This document shows, one piece after another, positions 43,397 through 53,400 of a stretch of DNA of 64,000 bases (position 1 is the first letter of the stretch; every line of letters starts with the position of its first letter). The translations under genes were made by a program, and so were the position numbers. Location of the stretch: NCBI GenBank assembly GCA_002162955.1, contig MABD01000052.1, positions 16,647 through 80,646 on the forward strand, in the 5' to 3' direction. Below the pieces are notes generated by a model, which was not told where the DNA came from, did no database searches, and was given only the letters and a program-made list of their open reading frames with translations. This stretch comes from Gammaproteobacteria bacterium 45_16_T64. Its GTDB lineage: Bacteria > Pseudomonadota > Gammaproteobacteria > Pseudomonadales > Ketobacteraceae.

Positions 43397-44041
43397 ATGG
43401 CAAACGACGATCAAGTGATAGGTAAAAAAGCGCCTAAAGCGCGTACCAAAGCAGATTCAACCAATCAGAAGATTATTGAAGCAGCGGAGAAACTGTTTGC
43501 GGAGAATAGTTATGAAGGAACAACGCTGAGGGAGATCGCAAAGGCCGTCGGTATTCGAGAGCCCAGTATCTATTCGCACTTTGCCAACAAAGAAGCGATT
43601 TACGGCGCAGTGATAGATCGGGCCTTGTTGCCGTTTTTAACAGAGATCAATGACTGGAATAGCCATGAGTTATCGTTAAAAGAGCTGCTAGAAATTCCCC
43701 GCAAGATGCTTGAACTACATGCCAAGCGCCCATACTCTGCGCAAATTTTACATCGTGAATACAGCCTGCCGGTGGAGCGTATTAACGCCAAGGTCATGCA
43801 ATGGCTGGGGCAGATTGCCGAGCAGTCACACCGATTTATTGGCACCGTATACGACGGCTCTCAGCCCATGGATAAGAAAAAGGCTGTGGTAAACATAATT
43901 ACCACCACCAATGTTACGTTGGGAGTATTCTCCAGTTTGGGTATGCAAATGGCATTGATGGGGGATGACTATGATCAAAGTGAGTTATTTGAAGAGCATG
44001 TCAAAATAGTCACGCGTATTTTTAAGAGTTTATTACTGTAA
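43397..44041 (+). CDS. TetR-family transcriptional regulator
   Basis: From the ATG at 43397 the product has 214 residues. The helix-turn-helix is clear (LFAENSYEGTTLREIAKAVGIREPSIYSHFANKEAIYGAV region, about residues 34-74). The C-terminal ligand domain resembles TetR_C regulators of fatty acid or steroid metabolism. A longer frame begins at 43337 but the ATG at 43397 has AAGGG upstream and fits the family length. Its TAA overlaps the ATG of the acyl-CoA ligase, and it is divergent from the sulfation genes, so it likely senses a cluster intermediate such as an acyl-CoA. Confidence 0.87.
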   Translation: MANDDQVIGKKAPKARTKADSTNQKIIEAAEKLFAENSYEGTTLREIAKAVGIREPSIYSHFANKEAIYGAVIDRALLPFLTEINDWNSHELSLKELLEIPRKMLELHAKRPYSAQILHREYSLPVERINAKVMQWLGQIAEQSHRFIGTVYDGSQPMDKKKAVVNIITTTNVTLGVFSSLGMQMALMGDDYDQSELFEEHVKIVTRIFKSLLL

Positions 44042-45630
44042 TGTCGACAGAATCAAACGCCTTAACACTTGAGCACGTATTACTTAATAATGCGGTACAG
44101 GCGTCGCCGAAAGAGATCGCATTATCGGATGGATACAGATCAGTAAACTGGCAGGACCTACGTGATCGCAGTGTTGCGTTAGCAGAGATCATGCAGAGCG
44201 AATTATCACTTATCGCCGACCAACATATTGCGCTATTAGTAGGGAACCGGGTTGAATTTATTGAGTTAATGCTGGCGGGCATGATAGCGGGTGTATGGAT
44301 TACGCCAGTGAATACTCACCTGCAAGCTGATGAAGTGTCCTACATCGTAAAAGACTCTGAAGCCAAAGTCGTATTTTTTGATACTGCCCATGAGCACTTA
44401 TTGGCGGACCATGGGCAACGCGCTGATTTGACTAGCAACTCCCATCGTTACATTAATATTGAATCGCTTGCAGAGAAAATTACTCAGCGACTCGCTAACG
44501 CAAAGGTCACCGATCTATATGCTTGCTTTCCTCTATCGGGCCCTGCGGGTGGGACCATGTTATATACCAGCGGGACTACCGGTAAACCCAAAGGTGTAAA
44601 GCGCAATAAACCGAATTCGTTAGGTGAAGCACTGGATCGGATGCAATCCGGCGGAGCATTGTTTGGATTGGTTGGCACTGGCCCTCATATTGTCACCGGT
44701 CCGCTTTATCATGCTGCCCCGATGTTGTTTGCACTTTATGATTTATTAAATGGTGCGCCGATGGTGATTATGCCCAAGTGGGATAATCTCGCCTTTATTC
44801 AATTGGTGGCACAGCACAAAGCGACAACGACCCACCTTGTGCCGACGATGTGCGTACGATTACTCAACGCATTGGCAGAAGACCCGGAACAATATGCAGC
44901 TCATGATATTTCATCGTTGACATTGGCGCTACATGGGGCTGCCCCCATTGCAAAAACGACCAAACAAAAAATGTTGGATTGGTGGGGGCCTATTTTGGTG
45001 GAGTATTGGGGGGGGACTGAAGCAGGTGTCACTACGATAGTGACCAGTGAGCAATGGTTATCGCACTCAGGTACGGTCGGTAAAGCGCTGTCACATTTTG
45101 ATGTGTTTGTGGGGGATAAACAGGGCAATGAAATTTTGTCAGAGTCAGACAAGACTGAAGGGCTTCTATTTTGTCGCCACCATCAGCTATCGCAAGTGTT
45201 TGAATACCACCATGACCACAGTAAAACCCTAAAGGCACATCCACAACCCTATGTGTTTTGTATTGGGGATATTGGTTATGTGGATGATGAAGGATTTGTG
45301 TATTTATCAGACCGTGAATCCAATATGATTATTTCCGGTGGCGTTAATATTTATCCGGCGGAAACTGAGCAGATATTATTGGAACATGAGGCCGTTGCTG
45401 ATGTGGCAGTATTTGGTGTGCCAAGTGAAGAGTGGGGGGAGGTGGTAAAAGCTGCGGTGCAACTTAAACCAGGTTATGATGATACCTCTGAACTGGAGCA
45501 ACAGATGATAGCCTGGGTGAGGGAAAAAATTGCCATCTATAAAGCACCGAGAAGTATTGTGTTTGAAGCGAGTTTGCCGCGTACTCCTACGGGTAAACTG
45601 TTGGTGCGCAAGCTTAAAGAAAAGTACTGA
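44041..45630 (+). CDS. AMP-forming acyl-CoA synthetase/ligase
   Basis: The 529-residue protein has the ANL superfamily motifs: TMLYTSGTTGKPKGVKR (about residues 173-189), YWGGTEAG, YLSDRESNMIISGG, and the C-terminal PRTPTGKLLVRKLK with the catalytic lysine. It activates a carboxylate as acyl-AMP and then acyl-CoA. The sequence is most like FadD-type ligases of the steroid or branched-acid group rather than long-chain FadD or propionate enzymes. Together with the GMC oxidase and ALDH it could complete alcohol-aldehyde-acid-CoA conversion. Translation is coupled to tetR through TAATG. Confidence 0.87.
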   Translation: MSTESNALTLEHVLLNNAVQASPKEIALSDGYRSVNWQDLRDRSVALAEIMQSELSLIADQHIALLVGNRVEFIELMLAGMIAGVWITPVNTHLQADEVSYIVKDSEAKVVFFDTAHEHLLADHGQRADLTSNSHRYINIESLAEKITQRLANAKVTDLYACFPLSGPAGGTMLYTSGTTGKPKGVKRNKPNSLGEALDRMQSGGALFGLVGTGPHIVTGPLYHAAPMLFALYDLLNGAPMVIMPKWDNLAFIQLVAQHKATTTHLVPTMCVRLLNALAEDPEQYAAHDISSLTLALHGAAPIAKTTKQKMLDWWGPILVEYWGGTEAGVTTIVTSEQWLSHSGTVGKALSHFDVFVGDKQGNEILSESDKTEGLLFCRHHQLSQVFEYHHDHSKTLKAHPQPYVFCIGDIGYVDDEGFVYLSDRESNMIISGGVNIYPAETEQILLEHEAVADVAVFGVPSEEWGEVVKAAVQLKPGYDDTSELEQQMIAWVREKIAIYKAPRSIVFEASLPRTPTGKLLVRKLKEKY

Positions 45631-45678
45631 TACGTTAGCTCGTATTTTCCCTTAAGCTTGATGGGTAACGTCTACTTC

Positions 45679-45969
45679 TTAGATCACCTGTTTACTGAAA
45701 TATTCAATGGTGGGTGGGCCTGCTAAAAAAGAACCGAGTTTCGCCATAATGCCGTTGTCAGTGATGGATTGTAAATAATTGCCATGCTGTTGTTGGCTTA
45801 GCCATTCCTCTTCCAATAAAAGGCTGTGGGTGTCTTCATTAAAATAGACAGTAACCCCCATGCAGCCATCAAAGCTACGCACGTTGGGAAGGTTCTCGAC
45901 TAGGAAAGGCTGAAGCGTAGAAAACTGATTGGGTGCCACTTGGCAGACTAACGTAACACGTAAGCTCAT
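45679..45969 (-). CDS. Antibiotic biosynthesis monooxygenase (ABM) domain protein
   Basis: The 96-residue product has the ferredoxin-like ABM/dimeric alpha-beta barrel pattern: RVTLVCQVAPNQFSTLQPFL at the start and LLLEEEWLSQQQHGNYL in the middle. Small ABM proteins are cofactor-free oxygenases, heme oxygenases or simply stress-linked binding proteins. It is convergent with the acyl-CoA ligase, 48 bases away, and has an AGGAG site. Whether it belongs to the steroid-type cluster or to the AraC gene next to it is unclear. Confidence 0.78.
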   Translation of the reverse strand: MSLRVTLVCQVAPNQFSTLQPFLVENLPNVRSFDGCMGVTVYFNEDTHSLLLEEEWLSQQQHGNYLQSITDNGIMAKLGSFLAGPPTIEYFSKQVI

Positions 45970-46076
45970 GATGAACTCCTTGATAAATGAAAGAGTCCCT
46001 AGAGTATCCTAATCAAAAACGGCCACTATCGTAGACCGGTCAAGCATGCACTTTTTCGGTCAAATTGGTCAGTTAT

Positions 46077-46979
46077 TTACGATCTGAGTTGATTGGGGGT
46101 CATGCCGTAGGTTTCTTTAAAGGCTTTGATAAAGTGAGAGCTATTTTCATACCCCACATCAAGGGCAATATCCGTCACTGACGATGTAGACTCTTGAAGT
46201 AATTGGTGAGCGTGTTGCATGCGTCGTTGTATTAGCCATTGTTTGGGCGGCATATCGTAAATAGCCTTAAAATCTCGATTAAAACTGGATAGGCTGCGGC
46301 CGGATAAATGGGCCAGATCATTGACCGTGAGACGTAGGGTTTGTGTATTCTCTAGCAGCCGATTGATATTGCGTTTTGCCGATGCCGATTGCTTGCTCGG
46401 TGCAAGGCAGGCGCTAAAGCCAGCCTTATTCTGAAATGCCAATAGATGTAATAATTCTTGTAGTTTGACCTGCAGAAATTCATTGGATTGCATCTGCTGT
46501 GAGGCGAAGACTTGCACCGATTGAAAGAACGCTGCAATCGAGTCTGATCCGTCAATTAAACACAGGGCCTGTTCGGCGTTATTGGTGTCGGTACTAGCGT
46601 CGGTAAATTTTCGTTTGCCACTGAGGTAGCGCGTGAGCACCTCTTCACCAAAAAAGACCAAGTAGGCCTTGAGTAACCCCTGGGTATTGGCGAAGTCCGA
46701 ATGCAGGTGAATGCCAGCGGGGAATAGGGCGGCGGTCTTTGGCGATAACTCATAGGTGTGATTGTCGTGAGTGGTGATAACTTCACGGCCACTTTCGATA
46801 TACACGAGGCAAGGACAACGGGTGACAAACTCAATATCCAGTAAATCGTGTTCTAAGGTTTTGTAGAAAATGGCAGACTCACCCGCGTGCATCAGTGTGC
46901 TGACATCCTTCATGCCAAATAAGGCCTGAGGGATGACAAGCACGTTGTTCTCACAATACTCGGATATCGTCTGCGCCAC
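46077..46979 (-). CDS. AraC-family transcriptional regulator
   Basis: The 300-residue protein ends in an AraC double helix-turn-helix (LTVNDLAHLSGRSLSSFNRDF and VTDIALDVGYENSSHFIKAFKETYGMTP). The N-terminal half is a cupin-like ligand domain with the layout of ExsA-type or general AraC regulators. The start is GTG at 46979, chosen because AAAGGA precedes it; an out-of-frame ATG overlaps it. It lies upstream of the ABM gene on the same strand with a gap of about 107 bases and may regulate it. Confidence 0.88.
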   Translation of the reverse strand: MAQTISEYCENNVLVIPQALFGMKDVSTLMHAGESAIFYKTLEHDLLDIEFVTRCPCLVYIESGREVITTHDNHTYELSPKTAALFPAGIHLHSDFANTQGLLKAYLVFFGEEVLTRYLSGKRKFTDASTDTNNAEQALCLIDGSDSIAAFFQSVQVFASQQMQSNEFLQVKLQELLHLLAFQNKAGFSACLAPSKQSASAKRNINRLLENTQTLRLTVNDLAHLSGRSLSSFNRDFKAIYDMPPKQWLIQRRMQHAHQLLQESTSSVTDIALDVGYENSSHFIKAFKETYGMTPNQLRS

Positions 46980-47017
46980 ATTGTTTCCTTTTGGATAACG
47001 CCTCTCGAGAAGCGGCT

Positions 47018-47626
47018 CTAAAATATAAACTTCATTTCTTTGGTGATAGGAATATCCGCTTTTTTATTGGAAAATTCTTTCACTCTCATGACCTGAAAGC
47101 CTAGTCGTGTATAGAGTGACTCCGCACGCGGGTTGTTATCGGAAACATCCAATGAAAGTACCTTGTAACGCTTTTCACGACAGATATCTTTCTGACGTGC
47201 AATCATCTTAGCCCCAATGCCTTTGCCTCTCGATTCCGGTGAAACGCCAAAGTTTGATAAATACACTTCATCTTTTCGAGGTACACGCATTGAACTTCCG
47301 GTATGGCGCATCCGAGCTAAAATTTTAAATGCTCCAAAGAAACCATAAAAACGAAACACGTTTTTGAGGGTGCCTTTTACCAATGCGTCATATTGGTGGC
47401 CATCGTAAAAACAGCCTGTTCCTAACACGGTGTCATTTTCTACTGCAACCGTCACATTGTGGTAACCGCAAAATCCTCGCCCACTTAAATATTCAAATTG
47501 AATAAATTCCAGTGCACTCTTATTTGGGGTGGCAAAAATAAAATCATATAGCTCTGTGCCAGAACTATAGATCAACTCAGCAATGGTGCCCTTGTCGTCT
47601 TTTTGTGCGGGTCTAATATCTGTCAT
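47018..47626 (-). CDS. GNAT-family N-acetyltransferase
   Basis: The 202-residue product has a complete GNAT fold: VAVENDTVLGTGCFY, YLSNFGVSPESRGKGIGAKMI with the acetyl-CoA loop (RGKGIG), and LDVSDNNPRAESLYTRLGF. It acetylates an amine of unknown identity in the cytoplasm; the insertion around residues 85-120 (KGTLKNVFRFYGFFGAF) may shape the acceptor site. A strong AGGAG precedes the ATG. It is followed by the AraC gene on the same strand, but no functional link is evident. Confidence 0.88.
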   Translation of the reverse strand: MTDIRPAQKDDKGTIAELIYSSGTELYDFIFATPNKSALEFIQFEYLSGRGFCGYHNVTVAVENDTVLGTGCFYDGHQYDALVKGTLKNVFRFYGFFGAFKILARMRHTGSSMRVPRKDEVYLSNFGVSPESRGKGIGAKMIARQKDICREKRYKVLSLDVSDNNPRAESLYTRLGFQVMRVKEFSNKKADIPITKEMKFIF

Positions 47627-47654
47627 CGTACATCTCCTTTGTCGATAATAGTGT

Positions 47655-47690
47655 GTTTAATAATAGGGTTATAATAATAGGATCATAATA
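47655..47690. repeat. Short imperfect tandem repeats, AT-rich
   Basis: Two copies of TAATAATAGG followed by four variable bases, then a third shortened copy, lie in the gap between two minus-strand genes. The period is 14 bases. This may be a small slippage-prone tract or a regulator-binding run. Confidence 0.4.
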
Positions 47691-47693
47691 GAG

Positions 47694-48134
47694 TTACGGT
47701 GTAATAATATTTGGCCAAGTAAGGATGCCTGTAAACTCATCGAATCCTGCAAAGTGGCTAAAGTCTCCCGCAGGAGTAACCCTGATATATAACCAACCTA
47801 GCTGTGATTCTGATGATTTATCTAGATCTACGCGATAGGAATCAGATGAAGATATTTCTAATAACAGCTGATTAATAGCCGAAATATTCGACGCGTTGAG
47901 CGACGTGGCACCTGTTGTATTGTCCACACTGTCGTGAAGCGCCTGTTGTAATTTATAATGCAGCGATTCTTCAGGAATATCTTCTAGCGGACAGTTAGAT
48001 ATTGGCACAAATATACCTTCCGCTCGGGATGTCGTATCGGTAGAGCCGTTGGTGAAATTAAAATACTCAACGCCTGTCTCTTCAAGAATAATGACGCCAG
48101 TCTGTTTAAGGTCATATAAACAGATATGTTTCAT
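47694..48134 (-). CDS. Conserved-looking protein of unknown function
   Basis: The 146-residue product has no signal peptide or membrane segment. It begins with strands (KHICLYDLKQTGVIILEETGVEYFNFTNG), continues with a helical middle, and ends with WLYIRVTPAGDFSHFAGFDEFTGILTWPN. It has no motif that I recognise with confidence; the layout resembles small immunity or DUF-type proteins. An excellent GAGGA sits seven bases before the ATG, so the gene is probably real. It stands alone between a GNAT gene and a DUF1801 gene. Confidence 0.6.
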   Translation of the reverse strand: MKHICLYDLKQTGVIILEETGVEYFNFTNGSTDTTSRAEGIFVPISNCPLEDIPEESLHYKLQQALHDSVDNTTGATSLNASNISAINQLLLEISSSDSYRVDLDKSSESQLGWLYIRVTPAGDFSHFAGFDEFTGILTWPNIITP

Positions 48135-48258
48135 TCACGTTCCTCTTTTGTGCGCTATTTTCTGTTCAATCCCGTCAATCGATAATGGATCTATAAACGC
48201 GATAATAGCACGATTGACCTTGTCAGGCTTTTCGATATTAGGCCGCCATACTTGAGTC

Positions 48259-48720
48259 TTAACAGGGTGTGTGCCCTAATAACGGCAAATGTTTGCAGCG
48301 GTGGTAGGTTAACGCCAAGGTGATGCAACGCTTGAGTTCTCGAAAGGGCACTGGCTCGTCAATCGTAAATACAATGGCGCGATTACCGTCATAGCAAAAG
48401 GTATCGGGGTAAATCTCTCGAAAAGTCTCGATAAGCAGTGTTTTGCAGTGGCAGTAGAGCTGATAGTGGTCCGGTGTGGCTGCCTTCCAGTCTATCCGAA
48501 GGGTGCTACCGATCTTGGTCAAATAGCTCGGTTCTCCCCACTTTAGGGTTTCTTCTAGTTTACTAATCTCCTCAGATTCATCGGCAGCCTCTATTATCGA
48601 TTGCCGTAATGCCAGCATCTGGGGCCGAATATGATTAGGGTATTGATCGAAGACCTGGGCGACATCGGGATTACTGATGGTTTGGGCTAGAGATGTTGTG
48701 GAAGACATTGTTGTGGGCAT
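48259..48720 (-). CDS. DUF1801-domain protein
   Basis: From the ATG at 48720 the product has 153 residues and matches the DUF1801 (YdhG-like) pattern: LRQSIIEAADESEEISKLEETLKWGEPSYL and a later AIVFTIDEPVPFRELKRCI. The family is widespread and mostly uncharacterised. A frame continuing up to 48762 adds 14 residues, but the homologous region begins later; ATGs at 48720 or 48708 are both possible and neither has a clear ribosome site. No operon partner. Confidence 0.75.
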   Translation of the reverse strand: MPTTMSSTTSLAQTISNPDVAQVFDQYPNHIRPQMLALRQSIIEAADESEEISKLEETLKWGEPSYLTKIGSTLRIDWKAATPDHYQLYCHCKTLLIETFREIYPDTFCYDGNRAIVFTIDEPVPFRELKRCITLALTYHRCKHLPLLGHTPC

Positions 48721-48880
48721 TGGTTGCGTTATAACCTTTCCTTGGATACAGCCTATCATCATACCTAGCCATCTAGATCAGTAGCAAGTCTGAGTGGCCC
48801 CTTTCCCGTGTCGTTTGATGTTTTTGCGCCTATACTGAGATGACTTTTCCCTGAATATTAGCCAACAACAGGAGCCAATA

Positions 48881-49273
48881 ATGGCAGAAGAGAATAACGG
48901 GTATAAAATCAGTGACCCTGACGTGTTCAGTCGTGGCAGCCTCAAATTAACCTACGATATCATGCGAACAAAAAATGCCCAGCTGGCGTTGTCGGTCCGA
49001 AACATTATTGGTGGAGAACCGTTACCCAGGGGAGATGATGGATCAGACAGCAAATATGCCGACTATTTTAAGGTAGAGTTAGACTCTTTCCAGGTAAGAG
49101 CCGTGGTAGAAGGCTTGATGCAACAAGTACAAGAAAGCGCCCAAAGCCCCGATAACCCCGGTGCGATGATAGTCGCCAAAACCCTGATTGATGAATGGTT
49201 AGCCCTAGCCCGCAAGATGTTTGCAGAATTACCCGAAGACCAAAAGCCACCGGATCAAATGCAGCCCAAATAA
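48881..49273 (+). CDS. Small acidic protein of unknown function
   Basis: The 130-residue protein is acidic, with no signal peptide or membrane segment. The sequence looks helical after residue 20 (LKLTYDIMRTKNAQLALSVRNI, then FQVRAVVEGLMQQVQES and LIDEWLALARKMF). A clear AGGAG precedes the ATG. It is followed 126 bases later by a small membrane-protein gene on the same strand. I do not recognise the family. Confidence 0.6.
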   Translation: MAEENNGYKISDPDVFSRGSLKLTYDIMRTKNAQLALSVRNIIGGEPLPRGDDGSDSKYADYFKVELDSFQVRAVVEGLMQQVQESAQSPDNPGAMIVAKTLIDEWLALARKMFAELPEDQKPPDQMQPK

Positions 49274-49399
49274 CGGTGTGCCCCTTTTGTTATCACCGGA
49301 TTCTCCTCCAGAATCTTAACTCGACACTACAATCCCCGCTGCCGATTACCGCCATTTTCTTGTAGAATACGCGCCTTTCATTGATCACAAGGAATCCCC

Positions 49400-49816
49400 A
49401 TGGCAAATGACACACAAACCCCATTACAGATCGAATGGGCCGCGCTGCATAGAAGTTACGACCAGTTTGACGTGTTGGGCTTAGTGATTAAGTTAGTGGC
49501 GGTGGTGATTGCTATTGCTGGACTGATTACAGCGCTAGATACGCTGATTATCACTGCATTGATTGCGGTATTATGGCTACAAGAGGCTATTTGGAAGACC
49601 TTTCAAGGCAGAACAGAGCAGCGGTTAATCGCCATCGAAAAAGCGCTTTCCACTGAAGAGAGCCCTGAAACGATAAGCTTCTATGGGGATTGGCAAGCAT
49701 CTCGCCCCGGCACCGTCGGGCTTATCAAAGAATATCTCGCAAACGCACTGCGACCCACCATTGCATACCCTTATGTGCTGCTCATCGCCATAGCGATCGT
49801 CGCGTGCTTTCTATAG
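49400..49816 (+). CDS. Small inner-membrane protein, function unknown
   Basis: The 138-residue product has hydrophobic helices at about 25-60 (probably two in a hairpin) and at 119-138, the last one ending the protein. The loop between them is polar with a WKTFQGRTEQRLIAIEKAL amphipathic segment. AAGGA precedes the ATG. The family is not recognised. It is convergent with ppiC, ten bases away. Confidence 0.62.
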   Translation: MANDTQTPLQIEWAALHRSYDQFDVLGLVIKLVAVVIAIAGLITALDTLIITALIAVLWLQEAIWKTFQGRTEQRLIAIEKALSTEESPETISFYGDWQASRPGTVGLIKEYLANALRPTIAYPYVLLIAIAIVACFL

Positions 49817-49825
49817 CGGGGTAGG

Positions 49826-50104
49826 CTAGTTGCGATAGATGGTTTCTATCAGGTGAAAGCCAAACTTGGTTTTCACCGGCCCATGGACAGTCAAAATCGC
49901 CTTCTTAAATACCACGTTATCGACTGCCTTCACCATTTGTCCCGGTGGAAACTCCCCTAAATGCCCACCACGCTTGGCCGAACTACAGGTCGAGTGCTTC
50001 TTTGCAAGCACATCAAACGCCGCCCCTTTCGCAAGTTGACGCTTAAGATCTTCTGCTTCCTGCTTGGTTTTCACCAATATATGACGCGCGCTGGCAAGGG
50101 CCAT
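49826..50104 (-). CDS. ppiC: Parvulin-type peptidyl-prolyl cis-trans isomerase C
   Basis: The product from the ATG at 50104 has 92 residues, the same size as E. coli PpiC (93). The parvulin motifs are clear: ASARHILVKTKQEAEDLKRQL, FDVLAKKHSTCSSAKRGGHLGEF, GQMVKAVDNVVF and the end KTKFGFHLIETIYRN. It catalyses cis-trans isomerisation of prolyl bonds in the cytoplasm or cell envelope. A frame upstream to 50203 is open but consists of low-complexity proline-rich sequence and is not part of the family, so I set the start at 50104. Confidence 0.92.
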   Translation of the reverse strand: MALASARHILVKTKQEAEDLKRQLAKGAAFDVLAKKHSTCSSAKRGGHLGEFPPGQMVKAVDNVVFKKAILTVHGPVKTKFGFHLIETIYRN

Positions 50105-50418
50105 GGGAGGTACCTGTAATCGTGGGGGTGGACAATAGGTGTGCAGGGTAATGGATGTATGGGGGGGAATGCAAGGAAGGGGGTTAGGGGGATTGAATGT
50201 CATTGCACTTTACTAGCAGGCGATAGTACTGGTGGTTCTAACTGGATTTGGTAGAATGCCTGCCAAAATTTGGAACAGAAAAACTTGGAACAGAATAGTT
50301 TCGTCGCTGTCGCGAGATAGCCGAACACTCACAGGGATCGGTGGGCCTTCATGATTACCCTCCTATATTTGTCAGTTAATTTGTTTCTGCCATTGGTAAG
50401 CTAAGGTGATCATCCAAG

Positions 50419-53400
50419 ATGAATAAAAGATCTTCAGTGTTATTAGCATTTCTTTTCTCTGTACTGTTGGCGGTTTTGCCCAGTGCGACTTACGCATCCA
50501 GTCAGTGGGACAGTGATCTCTATACGGTATACACTGGAGATTATAATAATGACGGCCTACAGGATATTATTTTAAAAGGCCGCTTTATTGTCATATCCAG
50601 TGATGGTTTGAATATTCCTATTGTGACAAATAGCGCTGTCTTACAGCAAAATAGTGACGGCAGTTATACCGTCATTGATCCGGTGGCCTACGCGAGTCTC
50701 AGTGGGTTAACGCTCTCATCCGGCACCTACATAATCATTGAAGGTGACTTTAACGGTGACGGAGTAACTGACTTTTTATTGCAAGCTCAAAATGCTGATG
50801 ATCCGAGCATTATTCTTTACGGTGAAAGTGGAAGTTCGCCGGCAAGTGCACAAAACCTACAGCATGTGACCAATCATTTTATCAGTGCAGATGTAGCCAC
50901 CATTATCGTGACCGACACCAATGGCGATGGACGTGATGATATTATTGTCACCAATAGGGATTACGGCTACCAGACGATTTTGGAAGGCTCTACAGCGGGG
51001 ATAACCATTCCTGATGATGGTCAGATTGTGGGTATTGATGCAATCAGTCCACCAACGGAAGACGTGAATATTGATGTGGGCGCGCTTGCGGGAAAATTGA
51101 GTGTGTTACCCAATGGTGCAACTAGCTATCGTGTGCCATTAAAACTGCCCCCCGGCATCAACGGTATGCAACCCAATCTTGCGCTGTCTTATAATTCTCG
51201 TGGTGGCAATGGAGAATTTGGCGTTGGCTTTTCTTTGCAGGGCGTGTCCTCAATTACCCGATGTCCAGCCAATCTGGCAATTGATGGATTTATCGATGGC
51301 GTAGATTTTGATGATAATGATCAGCTATGTTTTGGTGGCCAGCGGTTAGTGCCTGTTAATGGTGACGAAACGCATATCAATACCAACACTGAGTATCGAT
51401 TAGAACGCAATAACGGAACTAAAATATTATCCCTCGGTTCCATATCCGGTAGCCCCCGCTATTTTGCGGTGTATCACAAGAATGGGCGTATTGATTATTT
51501 TGGTGCAGACCAACAGGGCAACACAAATGATGCAAGGGCGGAATCTACCCTGCAAGGTAGATATGTGCCCGAAGGGTATGCGGCGAAATTTGCCGATAAT
51601 TCTGGAGAATATACTCAGGCATACCGATGGCATTTAAAAGAGTCAGTGGATAGATTTGGCAACAATATTCTCTTTCACTATGACGTTGACCATGATGAAG
51701 GTATTCAGCAGCTGTCGAGTATTGACTATAGCGCCTATAGCATTCAGTTATCCCGGGAAGCAAGACCAGACCCTAGAGAGAAAAATGATGTTGGCATGGC
51801 ACTGCATCGTATTTCTGAAAGGGTGAGCGGCATTAATGTCTCTGTCCAGGGCGCTTTTCCGTTCTCGAGTTACTCCCTACGTTACAAACAAACGGCAGAA
51901 AATGTTGCAGAGATGTCGAAGCTTGAGAGTATTCAATATTGTGGTGTCGATAATAATTGTTTAACCCCGATAATATTTGAATGGTTACCTACTTATTTTG
52001 AAGAAGAATCGTTAAGCCAATTTCGCGAGTCTTCAAGTGTCACAACAACCATGACGCCAGAAAAACCGCAAAAATGGGCTGATGTTGATGGTGATGGCGG
52101 AGCAGATTCCGTAAGATTTGTGAATGGTAAGATCTATGTGACGATGCAATATTCCACTCAGAAAACGCATGCTACGAGTGACATTGATGCATTTAGTATC
52201 AGTGATGCCAACTGGGACTCCGAATGGCTATTGGAAATGGCAGATGTCAATGGGGATGGTCGATCCGATATTGTAGGCATATCACCTTCTGGCCCATTAG
52301 TCGCGCTGGCAGAGGAGTCAGGCGAGTTTCAATTACAGCCTGTATCCATTCTTGAATTTGGTAGTGACCAAGGCTGGGAAGATGATACACCGGTTGAACT
52401 CGCTGATATCAATGCCGATGGCAGAGTGGATATTGTTGGTTTTGGCCAAGAGGGTGTAATCATCGCCCTGGGGCAAATTGATGGCTCTTTCGGTGAGGCT
52501 ACTTTAGTATTGGCTGATTTTGGACTCGATCAAGGGTGGGTTAAAGATGATCAGAGGTTATTAGGGGATATAAATGGTGATGGATTATTTGATATTGTTG
52601 GGTTCACCGGTGATGGCCCTCAATTGGTGGTGGGTACCGGTAATGGTGGGTTTCAAACAGTTCAAACAAGTTTGATAAGTGAAAATACATCATTGGACTG
52701 GGAACTGAACGCGGACTTTCAATTAGCCGATGTGGATGGAGATAGACGTGCTGATATTATCGCATTTACCGTAACTGGTGTTCAGGTATATTTGTCCGTT
52801 GGTAATGGAAGTTTTTATCGTAAAACGGATCAGTTGAATTTTTTTGGTAATGGTGACGGATGGAAAGATTTACCGCGCTACGTGCGGGATATCAATGTTG
52901 ATGGGTTACAGGATATTGTTGGCTTTTCTGACGACAACGGGGTGTATGCTGCGTATTCCAACGGTGATGGTAGTTTCAGCCCTCCCGAAATAATAGAGAG
53001 ATATGAGACTTACCAAGATACACGTTATATTTGTGTCTTAGAATGGATTTCTGTTCGGAGGGCATATGATTGTACCAAGCTCCGTAGCCCATTTATCGGC
53101 TCTATTTACGGTGAAGAGGAGTTTAATCAAATAGAAATTGGTGCGGAACTTGGCATTCTTGACGCAAGCGGGGTTAGTGCAAGTGGGGGGGGGACCTTAG
53201 TTCATAAGTACACTGAGACTGCGACGAACTATTCGAATCAAGGGGGAACCCCTTTTCTGGTTGACTATTCCGGAAATGGTGCACTTGATATCGTTAAAGT
53301 GAATAGTCAAAAGGGCATCGTTAGCTTAAATCAAAACAAACCACGAATGATCAAACGCTTTACCAATGGTCATCGAGGTGATGTTGAGGTATCACTTAAT

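Noticed and set aside
26549..45969. Reading the cluster as a standard steroid degradation locus
   Set aside because: No KstD, KshB, HsaABCD or side-chain thiolase genes are present, while sulfation and sterol-desaturase genes are; catabolism cannot be excluded but is not the best fit.
47655..47690. CRISPR-like repeat
   Set aside because: The units are only 14 bases, AT-rich, directly adjacent and lack spacers; there are no cas genes in the window.
50105..50203. N-terminal extension of ppiC to 50203
   Set aside because: The extra 33 residues are Pro/His/Thr-rich and absent from PpiC homologues; the ATG at 50104 gives the normal 92-residue enzyme.
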